Shown piece after piece: positions 1 to 6,985 of a stretch of 64,000 nt of DNA; within the stretch, counting starts at the first letter, position 1; every line of letters begins with the position of its first letter. Origin of the DNA: Paraburkholderia xenovorans LB400 (GTDB lineage: Bacteria > Pseudomonadota > Gammaproteobacteria > Burkholderiales > Burkholderiaceae); contig NC_007951.1 in the NCBI RefSeq assembly GCF_000013645.1, positions 1,054,001-1,118,000 on the forward strand. The letters are read 5' to 3'. A program made the translations under genes and the position numbers. The notes beneath the pieces are model-generated. The model saw nothing but the letters and a program-made list of their open reading frames with translations, did no database searches and was not told the origin of the DNA.

Positions 1-1
1 G

Positions 2-654
2 AACCTTCTGCCGCAAGAAATGGGATGTGGTTCAGGCACAGCTTGCTGGCGACGGCTCGTCGCGTGGCAAAAGGCAGGTGTCTGGCAACACATTCACGAA
101 GCGTTGCTCGCCGAACTGCGTCGCCGTGGCGAAATCGATTTCTCGCGTGCGCTCGTCGACAGCTCATCGATTCGCGCCGTGCTGGCGGGAAAAAAACCGG
201 CCCGAATCCCACGGACCGGCGCAAGCTCGGCAGCAAACACCACCTCATCGTCGACGCGCAAGGCATCCCGCTCGCGGTCATCCTGAGCGCGGCGAACCGG
301 CACGACATTACCCAGCTTGATGCGCTGGTCGATGCCATTCCGCGCATCCGGGGCAAGCGGGGTCGTCCCTTGCACAAGCCGCGAATCGTTCAGGGCGACC
401 GGGGCTACAGTTCCGAACCCCATCGGCAACGCTTGCGTGAGCGAGGCATCACGCCACTACTCGCAAAAGTCGGCGCGCCGCATGGCAGTGGGCTCGGCAA
501 AACACGTTGGCCAGTCGAGCGTTCGATTGCGTGGCTTCACTCGTTTCGACGGCTCAAGATTCGTTACGAACGCTATGCGCATGTTCACGAAGCATTCCTG
601 TCTTTGGCTTGCGCCTTAATTTGCTGGACGCGCCTAAAGCCTCTGTTTAACTAA
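2..654 (+). CDS. IS5-family DDE transposase, 5'-partial, needs -1 frameshift
   Basis: This DDE transposase cuts and pastes its IS element. The product is encoded in two frames. The upstream part reads in the frame of base 2 (LPQEMGCG...VDSSSIRAVLAGKK) and the downstream part in the frame of base 25 (TGPNPTDRRKLGSKHH... to the stop at 654). Joined at the A-run at 190-196 they give one continuous family-like protein. It has the first catalytic Asp in ALVDSSSIR, the second in VQGDRGYSS, and the Glu in PVERSIAWLHSFRRLKIRYER. The N-terminal DNA-binding part lies outside the window. Frameshifted expression is usual in the IS427 subgroup of IS5, so the split does not by itself mean the gene is dead. 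The alternative is a simple frameshift mutation. Confidence 0.82.
   Translation, partial: PSAARNGMWFRHSLLATARRVAKGRCLATHSRSVARRTASPWRNRFLACARRQLIDSRRAGGKKTGPNPTDRRKLGSKHHLIVDAQGIPLAVILSAANRHDITQLDALVDAIPRIRGKRGRPLHKPRIVQGDRGYSSEPHRQRLRERGITPLLAKVGAPHGSGLGKTRWPVERSIAWLHSFRRLKIRYERYAHVHEAFLSLACALICWTRLKPLFN
187..196 (+). promoter_or_regulatory. Candidate -1 ribosomal frameshift slippery site
   Basis: GGG followed by seven A residues lies exactly where the transposase reading must move from the frame of base 2 to the frame of base 25, which is a -1 shift. A-runs of this kind are the known slippery sites in IS427-type IS5 elements. Confidence 0.6.
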
Positions 655-2701
655 TTTCGCAACAGCTTCTAAGTCGTTCTACGAGAGCTGTAGCCTCTTC
701 GTGCGCAGTTCGGCGAGCAGGGTCGTTGTCATCCGGCAGCATGTGACGAAGCAGGAGGGCAAGATCAATGAACTGGCGTGGAGTGGTTTTTGTGATCGAG
801 TCACACCGGTCAAGGATCTTGCCTTTTGCAGAAATATCCATCGATGCTTCGAGGTAGAGATAAAGCGCGGCAAGTGAATTTTTTGAAATTGAGACGGACA
901 GCCATGCAGAAGTTGGGTCGTCTGCATTCAAACCGGCGTGTTGTGGTCCGAAACGCGAATGTAACTCTGCGGCTAGCGGCGAGCTAAATTTGTCGTGCAC
1001 GCTAAGCATATCGTGTATGAATGCGTGGAGCTCCTCAAGACTTGAAAAGTCGACAACGTCTAAAAGCCAATCTTCGTTTGCTGCTGCCACGATGATCCAA
1101 AGATTCTGAAATCGGCGGATCAATCGGGTATTCCATGCCTTGAGCAGGGCCGGCGGAAGGTAGTGATCAATACACGTTCGTGATTCGTTACCGAGCTTGC
1201 GCGACATACTTCGGATGCTGCCAGTCCGAAACCACTCCAGTACACCTTCGGTAGTCCTTATTTTTTTAATTGTAATGGATCCGCGTTCGAGGCCAGCGAA
1301 AGCTAACGATGGGAACAGGTCGCCGAACCACGGTCTAGTGCTACTGCCGGAAATGAAACTCACCATGTTCCGGTGGTCCGGATGGATGTATCCGTTGCCT
1401 GATTCAGCGCACGGGACGAACAGCAGATTTGCAATCGGAGACCCCGATGTGCGCAAAGACTCCCGTAAGTCCGGCGAGCAACGACTCGAAAATTCGACAA
1501 TTTCTAGGCTTAGTTCGCTCAATAACGCCGTTTTCTGAGCCTTAGCGCGGTGTTTTGTAACCGTAAGTGTGGGCCCTCCGTCTCCAAACTCTATGCGGCG
1601 GTGCCCTTTCTTATCGATCAAGCGTGCACCTGTGATGGCTTCTGGTGTCATATTAGGGTGCTCCATTGCCAATAGAGCAGACATCACACCGATGTCACGC
1701 GTCGTTACTCGCCCTAGCATCCACCGTAACCGCATGCGTGAAAAGTGGAATTTGCGGTCTGTCTCGAAGTCCATGGGAAACGGCAAATCAAGCTGAGGGG
1801 GCGTCGGCAGGTCTAGCGGAATCTGCGAAGGTATGCTTTTGTCTGCCCGGGCTTGCTCGTCTGTCGGCAGTCCGCCGTACCTACGAGTGATCACCAATAG
1901 ATATTCAGCGAGCCCCTTCTCAGAATTGAAGTTGCAAAATGCTGACGAATTCCGGTCGTACCAAGACATTCCGTCGCACGCGTCGAGGTGTGCACGTAGC
2001 CTGGCAGCGACATCTTCTTCGTCGAGGCTTGCTAACGCCGCTTGCCCATACTCGAAGTGTGCTTTCAGGGTCCGCCAGTAGGACACGAGTGCATCCTTCA
2101 ATGCAGACCGCCTAGCGGTTAGTTCTTCTCGGATGTCGTCAAGATATTGTGCGTCAGTTCGAGACAACGAAATTGCACAGAGGAGTTTTCCCGAGCAGAC
2201 GTTAGCTTCGTCGGCTTTTGTGCTGCCGAGGACAGCGGCATCGAGATGGACATTGGAAGCTATGTTGTAGCCTCGTGTGGTCTCCGGCAGCGCCACTCCT
2301 GCCGGAATAATGTCTTCGTCCTGAAAATGCCTGAAGAAGGTGTTCATAACGGGTAACAGAATCGTGGCCCGCGTTTCGAGGGACGCCTTGGACTGTTTGT
2401 TGAGGATCACGGTTTCGTGCACATCGCACACTAGTTCTTGCCATTCGGCTTCGTCGGTTGGCAAATCTTTTATTTTCAATCGCTCCAACGCTCGTCCGAG
2501 CTCAACGGCCGAGCGCAGGTAATTTACTGCGCTTCGGGCGCTCAGCCGCTCGATATAGCGACAGATTGAGTTGAGTAAGACGTCGTGACCGCTCTCGAGC
2601 GAACAGAACGAAGACAGGTCGACGGTGATGAGTTTGCCGTTCCTGTCAGCATGGCGGGCAAGGATCTTACCGTTCCCATAGACGAGTGCTATTCCGTCCA
2701 T
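647..2701 (-). CDS. Divergent tyrosine-recombinase-like protein of a mobile element
   Basis: This 684-residue protein belongs to no family I can name with certainty. The start chosen is the ATG at 2701, preceded by GTGAGG; the open frame runs further upstream but there it reads a broken duplicate in the wrong frame. The C-terminal half resembles a tyrosine recombinase catalytic domain. It has a segment around TPEAITGARL, then a basic VTKHRAKAQK stretch where the beta-hairpin Lys sits, then a KKIRTTEG block followed by SRKLGNESRTCIDHYLPP, which matches the HxxR...LGH...Y pattern. Two usual His positions are changed (K for the H of HxxR, N for the H of LGH). The extreme C-terminus touches the IS5 element, so the natural end may be lost. 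I infer an integrase-like protein of an integrative element; strand-exchange activity is doubtful. Confidence 0.5.
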   Translation of the reverse strand: MDGIALVYGNGKILARHADRNGKLITVDLSSFCSLESGHDVLLNSICRYIERLSARSAVNYLRSAVELGRALERLKIKDLPTDEAEWQELVCDVHETVILNKQSKASLETRATILLPVMNTFFRHFQDEDIIPAGVALPETTRGYNIASNVHLDAAVLGSTKADEANVCSGKLLCAISLSRTDAQYLDDIREELTARRSALKDALVSYWRTLKAHFEYGQAALASLDEEDVAARLRAHLDACDGMSWYDRNSSAFCNFNSEKGLAEYLLVITRRYGGLPTDEQARADKSIPSQIPLDLPTPPQLDLPFPMDFETDRKFHFSRMRLRWMLGRVTTRDIGVMSALLAMEHPNMTPEAITGARLIDKKGHRRIEFGDGGPTLTVTKHRAKAQKTALLSELSLEIVEFSSRCSPDLRESLRTSGSPIANLLFVPCAESGNGYIHPDHRNMVSFISGSSTRPWFGDLFPSLAFAGLERGSITIKKIRTTEGVLEWFRTGSIRSMSRKLGNESRTCIDHYLPPALLKAWNTRLIRRFQNLWIIVAAANEDWLLDVVDFSSLEELHAFIHDMLSVHDKFSSPLAAELHSRFGPQHAGLNADDPTSAWLSVSISKNSLAALYLYLEASMDISAKGKILDRCDSITKTTPRQFIDLALLLRHMLPDDNDPARRTAHEEATALVERLRSCCEIS

Positions 2702-2739
2702 TCCAAACCTCACGCCGAGCCTCAAGCTGTGCGCTAGAG

Positions 2740-3192
2740 GCGGTGTTATAACGTCGCAACGTTGCTGGCAGCGCGACGACCCTGCGGGAACGGTGCCTTC
2801 ATCCTGCAAATGCCCGAAGGAAGAGTTTTTAGCCGGCAAATTCCAGCCCGCGTTTCCGAAGATGTTTTGGACTGTTCGTTGAGGATCACGTCTTCGTGCG
2901 CAGGGCGCACCAGTTCCTGCGGTTCGGCTTCACCTGCTGGCAAATTTTTTATTTGCAATCGCTCAAACGCTCTACTGAGCTCAGCGACCAAGGATAGGTA
3001 CTCGACAACGCGTGGCGCGCTCAGTTGCTCAATAAAGCGACGGATCGAGTCAAGTAAGGCATCACGACCAGTCTTGAGCACGCAGAACTGCGACAGGTCA
3101 GCGGTGACGAGCTTGCGGTTCCTGTCAGAATGGCGGGCAGGCAGCCTACTGCCGTGAGGAACGAGTAGTATGCGGCCCGTTCCCAGCCCCAT
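2740..3192 (-). pseudogene. Broken partial duplicate of the recombinase-like gene's 5' end
   Basis: Reading from the ATG at 3192, about 115 residues align with the N-terminus of the adjacent recombinase-like protein. Shared stretches include RHSDRNRKLVTADLS against RHADRNGKLITVDLS, and LERL/FERLQIKNLP against LERLKIKDLP. After SETRAGI the similarity continues in another frame (FGHLQDEGTVPAG against FRHFQDEDIIPAG) and then stops where the intact copy begins. It is therefore a diverged, frameshifted and 3'-truncated tandem copy. The divergence suggests two related elements recombined rather than a recent duplication. Confidence 0.75.
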
Positions 3193-3259
3193 GTCAAATC
3201 AGGTTGTCAAGAATTCGGCTTATTCTTAAACCTATGTCATTGAATATAGGCCATTATTT

Positions 3260-3412
3260 TCAGCTGTCAACCTTTTTGACAAGGCGCGACTGTCTGGAAA
3301 AACCGCCCTGATAGTTGCGCACGCCGGTCCACGGCAACGTGCGATGCGGAGCGTTGGCGAGATGGTCGATGCTTGCTTCGTCCGGTTCGGACTTCATTAG
3401 CCAGTAGCGCAT
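3260..3412 (-). pseudogene. EVE-domain protein gene, truncated after 35 codons
   Basis: The ATG at 3410-3412 opens a frame beginning MRYWLMKSEPDEASIDHLAN and continuing to PWTGVRNYQ, which is the characteristic N-terminus of EVE-domain proteins (COG2947, normally about 150 residues). After Gln35 (codon 3308-3310) the family pattern, where ARNFMR would be expected, is replaced by 15 unrelated residues and a stop at 3260-3262. The break is where the mobile region begins, so the element inserted into or deleted the rest of this gene. EVE domains are known to bind modified bases in nucleic acids. The gene sits directly after 6S RNA on the same strand. The fragment is too short to fold as an EVE domain. 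Confidence 0.85.
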
Positions 3413-3501
3413 GAATCGAATTGAACGTGGTTGAACGTTAAGGGTTTGAAGATGCAGAAGAAATCGGCGTGCAGGAAACAGCGCTCAAAAAACCGGCACC
3501 C

Positions 3502-3536
3502 AAAGAAAAACGGCACCGAACCGAAGTCCGATGCCG
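3502..3536 (-). terminator. Rho-independent terminator after 6S RNA
   Basis: On the minus strand a hairpin with a roughly 10-bp stem (CGGCATCGGA paired with TTCGGTGCCG, allowing G-U pairs) is followed by TTTTTCTTT. It lies just downstream of the 6S RNA and upstream of the truncated EVE gene. Confidence 0.8.
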
Positions 3537-3540
3537 TTCT

Positions 3541-3710
3541 AAATAAGGTCCCCGCCTTAGCCGCTAGGCCGGCATCCTGAACCGGGGGTTCAGAATTGGT
3601 CGCAGTTAGCAACACTTCGGGTACATCAGACAGAGTGACGCGCACACCCGTGCTACAAATTTCCGCAACCGTGCACATGGCATTGGTTCAAGGAATATAT
3701 GACCTTGGCG
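3541..3710 (-). ncRNA. ssrS: 6S RNA
   Basis: 6S RNA binds the housekeeping RNA polymerase holoenzyme and dampens transcription in stationary phase. On the minus strand the sequence carries the hallmark 3' half: AACTGCGACC, then the hairpin TTCTGAACCCCCGGTTCAGG, then GCCGGCCTAGCGGC. This is closely like the corresponding part of the E. coli RNA. The ends pair as AAGGTC (3701-3706 complement) with GACCTT (3545-3550 complement), and then CCTT with AAGG, giving the closing stem. Its place downstream of zapA is conserved in many proteobacteria. The ends given are approximate to within about 10 bases. Confidence 0.88.
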
Positions 3711-3863
3711 AACCAGGCAGGGAAGCTAAACCGATGAAGCTAAATCACGAAAAACTACCGATTGAATTCAGAACGTTTGCAGAATCCTGGACGCCTTGTT
3801 CTCACGCACTCCGTTTGAATTCGCCGCCGATCTCAGCACCGGCCGCACGATAACAAACGTTAC

Positions 3864-4178
3864 TTACTGCATGCTGTACTGCTGAATCACAGTGCCCAGT
3901 TGTTCGTTCATTTGATGCATTGTACGCCGGATTTCCTCAGCGGGAAATGCTTCTCCGTGTCTCACGCTCGATTGCAGCTTAAGCAGTTCCGATGCCAGCG
4001 ACAGCGCGGCCATGACAGCAATGCGATCCGTGCCGCGCACGTTGCTGTTGTTGCGGATCTTCGACATTTCGGCGTCGACGCGTGCAACCGCTTCAAGCAG
4101 CGCGCCTTCCGTTTCCGGCGAGCAGGCAAGGCGATAGGGCACGCCGAGAATCGATACTTCGATCTGCTTGGTGGTCAT
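3864..4178 (-). CDS. zapA: Cell division protein ZapA
   Basis: ZapA binds FtsZ filaments and cross-links them at the division ring in the cytoplasm. The 104-residue product has the family N-terminus (IEVSILGVPYRLACSPE), the helix with DRIAVMAALSLASELL, and a short C-terminal coiled coil, at the usual family length. It overlaps the upstream zapB-like gene by four bases (ATGA), which indicates translational coupling. 6S RNA follows on the same strand. Confidence 0.93.
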   Translation of the reverse strand: MTTKQIEVSILGVPYRLACSPETEGALLEAVARVDAEMSKIRNNSNVRGTDRIAVMAALSLASELLKLQSSVRHGEAFPAEEIRRTMHQMNEQLGTVIQQYSMQ

Positions 4179-4531
4179 GCATTTTCTCCGTGGCGGGTCA
4201 CGTCGCTCTCCGCTTCGACTTCGTGCTGTGCGGGTTCGAGCAGATCGAGCTGGCTGTCGGGCTCGCTGTTCGCGCGGGCACGCGGCAGTTTTTCGAGGAT
4301 CGCATTCAGGCGCACCTGGGCGTCGTCGATCTTCGCCGACAGCGCGTCGCGTTCCGCCTGCAGCGCATTGCGTTCCTCGCGCAGCATTGCAAGTTCCGTG
4401 CGCGTGGCTTCGACCTCGGCGCGCGATTGGGCAAGCTGCTCTTCGAGCGCGAGCCGCGCTTCATTGTGGCGTTGGCTGATCGCGATCAGCTTGCCGATAT
4501 TCTGTGAAAGTGTTTCGAGTTCGGTGAGCAT
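4175..4531 (-). CDS. ZapB-like coiled-coil protein upstream of zapA
   Basis: The 118-residue protein is almost wholly a coiled coil rich in Glu, Arg, Ala and Leu over residues about 1-85 (LSQNIGKLIAISQRHNEARL, then LREERNALQAERDALSAKI). A short charged and proline-containing tail follows. A small coiled-coil gene immediately before zapA is common in beta- and gammaproteobacteria and is usually called ZapB-like or TIGR02449-like. The overlap with zapA supports a shared division role. Direct orthology with E. coli ZapB is not shown by the sequence. Confidence 0.7.
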   Translation of the reverse strand: MLTELETLSQNIGKLIAISQRHNEARLALEEQLAQSRAEVEATRTELAMLREERNALQAERDALSAKIDDAQVRLNAILEKLPRARANSEPDSQLDLLEPAQHEVEAESDVTRHGENA

Positions 4532-4751
4532 CTGCTGCGTCCTCTAAAGACATCGCATTTTAGCGCGGAATGTCGCAGGTTCCGACAATTGTCTCGTTTC
4601 GAGACGTAACAACATCGCTTTGTGCAGGCTTTTATCGACCCTATGATGAAAAAGTACTCGTGCGTCGGACAAATACCTGCACTTAACAGAACAGTTAGCC
4701 TGCGGCCCCGCGCATTCTTGACGGACCCCGAGGCCGCTCCTACACTGGCCG

Positions 4752-4990
4752 CACTCTGGTGCCCGCGTGCGCTTTTCAACGGCGCGCGCAGTTAAACGGG
4801 AAGCAGGGGGCGCGGTTCGCCAGAACGCGCCAACCTGCGCTGCCCCCGCAACGGTAAGCGACCGCATTCGTCTGCAAGTCGATCCTGACCGCGTGTTGAA
4901 AGTTCAACTCGCGAGTGTGCCACTGCGCGTCACGCGTGGGAAGGCGGGATCGAGAGGTCGCCAGCCCGGATACCGGCCAGAGGGAGAGGC
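4752..4990 (+). promoter_or_regulatory. Cobalamin (AdoCbl) riboswitch
   Basis: The conserved cobalamin-riboswitch blocks occur in order. They are GGTGCCC, AGTTAAACGGGAA, GCTGCCCCCGCAACGGTAAG (the B12 box region is later), GCCACTGCG...GGGAAGGC, and AGCCCGGATACCGGCCAG. The element lies about 100 bases upstream of btuB on the same strand. It should repress the import and synthesis genes downstream when adenosylcobalamin is abundant. Confidence 0.95.
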
Positions 4991-5086
4991 ACGTCACGCG
5001 CAAAAATGTTAAATACGCGGCTGCCTCGTTACGCATCGGCCTGCGGGGAAGCGGGCCGCGCACGCTTTCCACAGGACTTTCACCCC

Positions 5087-6958
5087 ATGCTGTCCCCCAT
5101 CGCCCGTGCGGCGCTGCTTGCCTTCGCGGGCCTGCCGATCGTCGCGCACGCGCAAGCGGCAAATTCATCGTCTGCGTCGGCTGTGGAGGCGTCGCCCGCT
5201 GTGTTGTCGCCGATCGTGGTGACCGCTGAGCGCGGACCGCAGGCACTCGCCGATGCGATCCCGCAGACCGCGCTGTTCGACCAGCAGGATCTCGCCGACA
5301 CCACCGCGACCGATTTGCCCGGCCTTCTGCAACTCGCGCCAGGCGCGCAAATCTCGCGTACAGGTGGCCCCGGTTCGACTACGAGCCTCTTCCTGCGCGG
5401 CGCGTCGTCGACGCAATCGCTGCTGCTGATCGACGGCGTGCGCGTCGATTCGGTGAGCCTGGGTTCGGCGCAACTCGCGCAGATTCCGCTCGACCAGGTC
5501 GATCACGTCGAGGTGGTGAACGGCAACGTGTCGGCGTTGTACGGCTCCGGTGCGATCGGCGGCGTGGTGCAGGTGTTCACGAAACAGGGCGGCGACCATC
5601 CGCCGCGTTTCAACTTTTCGCTGGGCTACGGCAGCTATCACACGCAAACGCAGCAGGCGGGCGTGAACGGCGCCCTGGATAAAGACGGCAAGACGACCTT
5701 CAGCATTTCGCTCGCGCGGTCGAAAGACGACGGCTTTTCGTCGCTCAATCCGAATGAGGCGCCCGGCGCCAATCCGAATGCGAACGGCTACCTGAACGAG
5801 AGCATCTCGGCATCGCTGCGCCACAAGTTCAACGATCAATGGGATGCCGGCGCGAGCTACTTCCAGTCGAACGGCAACAACAGCTACGACAACGCGTACG
5901 GCGTGCCGACCGATCTGAACAACCTGTATAGCAAAGTGCGCCAGGTCTCGGTGTTCGCGAACGGCAAGCTGACCGACTGGTGGACGACGCACTTCATCGT
6001 CTCCGAAGGCGACGACCGCAGCGTGTCGAAGACCAACGGCGTCTATAACGGCCGCTTCGATACCGACAATCGCCAGTACACCTGGCAGAACGATTTCGCG
6101 CTCGCCGCGCAGCAGAAGTTGCAGGTCGGCTACGAACATCTCGATCAGAGCCTCGACTCGGATACGTTCGCCGCGCCCGACCGGCATGTGGATTCGGGCT
6201 TTGTCGGCTATACGGGGCGCTTTGGGCGCAACCAGATTCAGGCCAACGTGCGGCGCGACCAGTATTCCGATTTCGGCGGAGCGAACAGTTACTATCTCGG
6301 CTATGGCTTCGACATCACCGGCCATTGGAAGGTGAGCGCAAGCTACTCGGATTCGTTTCGCGCGCCGAGCTTCGACGATCTGTACTATCCGCTCAGCGGC
6401 AATCCGTCGATCCAGCCGGAGCGCAGCCATTCGATCGAAGCTGCGCTGCAGTACGCGTCGAATGCGCTCGGCGTGATGCGTCTCACCGCATTCCAGACGC
6501 GCTATTCGAATCTGATTAACTACGAGCAGGTGACGCCCGGCATCTATCTGGCCGAGAATGTCGGCCATGCGAAGGTGCAGGGACTCGAAGGATCGTGGAG
6601 CGGTCATGTCGGCAAGACGGACGTGCGCGCTTCGCTGACGCTGCAGAACCCCGTCGACCTCGACAACGACGTGGACCTCGTACGGCGCGCGCGGCGCTTC
6701 GGCTCGCTGACGGTGAATCGCAGCATCGCCGGCTGGCGCGTCGGCGGCGAGTGGATCGTGAGCGGCCCGCGCGACGACAGCAGCGGCAAGCTGGGCGGCT
6801 ACGGCGTGGTGAATCTGTCGGCGCGCTACAACATCACGAAAGCATGGTACGTGGCCGCGCAAATCCAGAATCTGTTGAACAAGGACTATGAAACGGCCTA
6901 CTCGTATAACTCGCCGCGGCGCGGTGCGTATCTCACGGTTGGTTGGCAACAGCAGTGA
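5087..6958 (+). CDS. btuB: TonB-dependent vitamin B12 receptor BtuB
   Basis: This outer-membrane receptor uses TonB energy to bring cobalamin into the periplasm. The chosen ATG at 5087 is preceded by ACAGGAC and starts a signal peptide (LLAFAGLPIVAHAQA). An in-frame ATG at 5006 would give a 27-residue extension without signal character. The 623-residue protein has a TonB box-like segment (PIVVTAERG). A plug domain follows, with LLLIDGVRVDS and SALYGSGAIGGVVQVFTKQGG. A long beta barrel ends in an aromatic-rich strand (GAYLTVGWQQQ). It is the first gene after the cobalamin riboswitch, which fixes the substrate as a corrinoid. Confidence 0.93.
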   Translation: MLSPIARAALLAFAGLPIVAHAQAANSSSASAVEASPAVLSPIVVTAERGPQALADAIPQTALFDQQDLADTTATDLPGLLQLAPGAQISRTGGPGSTTSLFLRGASSTQSLLLIDGVRVDSVSLGSAQLAQIPLDQVDHVEVVNGNVSALYGSGAIGGVVQVFTKQGGDHPPRFNFSLGYGSYHTQTQQAGVNGALDKDGKTTFSISLARSKDDGFSSLNPNEAPGANPNANGYLNESISASLRHKFNDQWDAGASYFQSNGNNSYDNAYGVPTDLNNLYSKVRQVSVFANGKLTDWWTTHFIVSEGDDRSVSKTNGVYNGRFDTDNRQYTWQNDFALAAQQKLQVGYEHLDQSLDSDTFAAPDRHVDSGFVGYTGRFGRNQIQANVRRDQYSDFGGANSYYLGYGFDITGHWKVSASYSDSFRAPSFDDLYYPLSGNPSIQPERSHSIEAALQYASNALGVMRLTAFQTRYSNLINYEQVTPGIYLAENVGHAKVQGLEGSWSGHVGKTDVRASLTLQNPVDLDNDVDLVRRARRFGSLTVNRSIAGWRVGGEWIVSGPRDDSSGKLGGYGVVNLSARYNITKAWYVAAQIQNLLNKDYETAYSYNSPRRGAYLTVGWQQQ

Positions 6959-6985
6959 TGGACACGCGTTGTTGAGCTCGCGCGG

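Larger units (their letters stand above)
1..654 (+). mobile_element. IS5-family insertion sequence, left end outside window
   Basis: The first 0.65 kb is occupied by the transposase of an IS5-family element (IS427-like organisation: one transposase split over two frames). The left end lies before base 1. The right end must lie close to the transposase stop at 652-654, because a gene on the opposite strand ends at 647. I could not place the terminal inverted repeat or a target duplication with confidence. Confidence 0.8.

Noticed and set aside
2702..2839. A longer start (2839) for the recombinase-like gene
   Set aside because: The extra 46 codons read the broken duplicate, partly in the wrong frame, whereas the ATG at 2701 has a ribosome binding site and aligns with the start of the duplicate.
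3397..3678. A 93-codon minus-strand frame
   Set aside because: It covers the 6S RNA and its terminator; the protein is without family features and the RNA signature explains the sequence.
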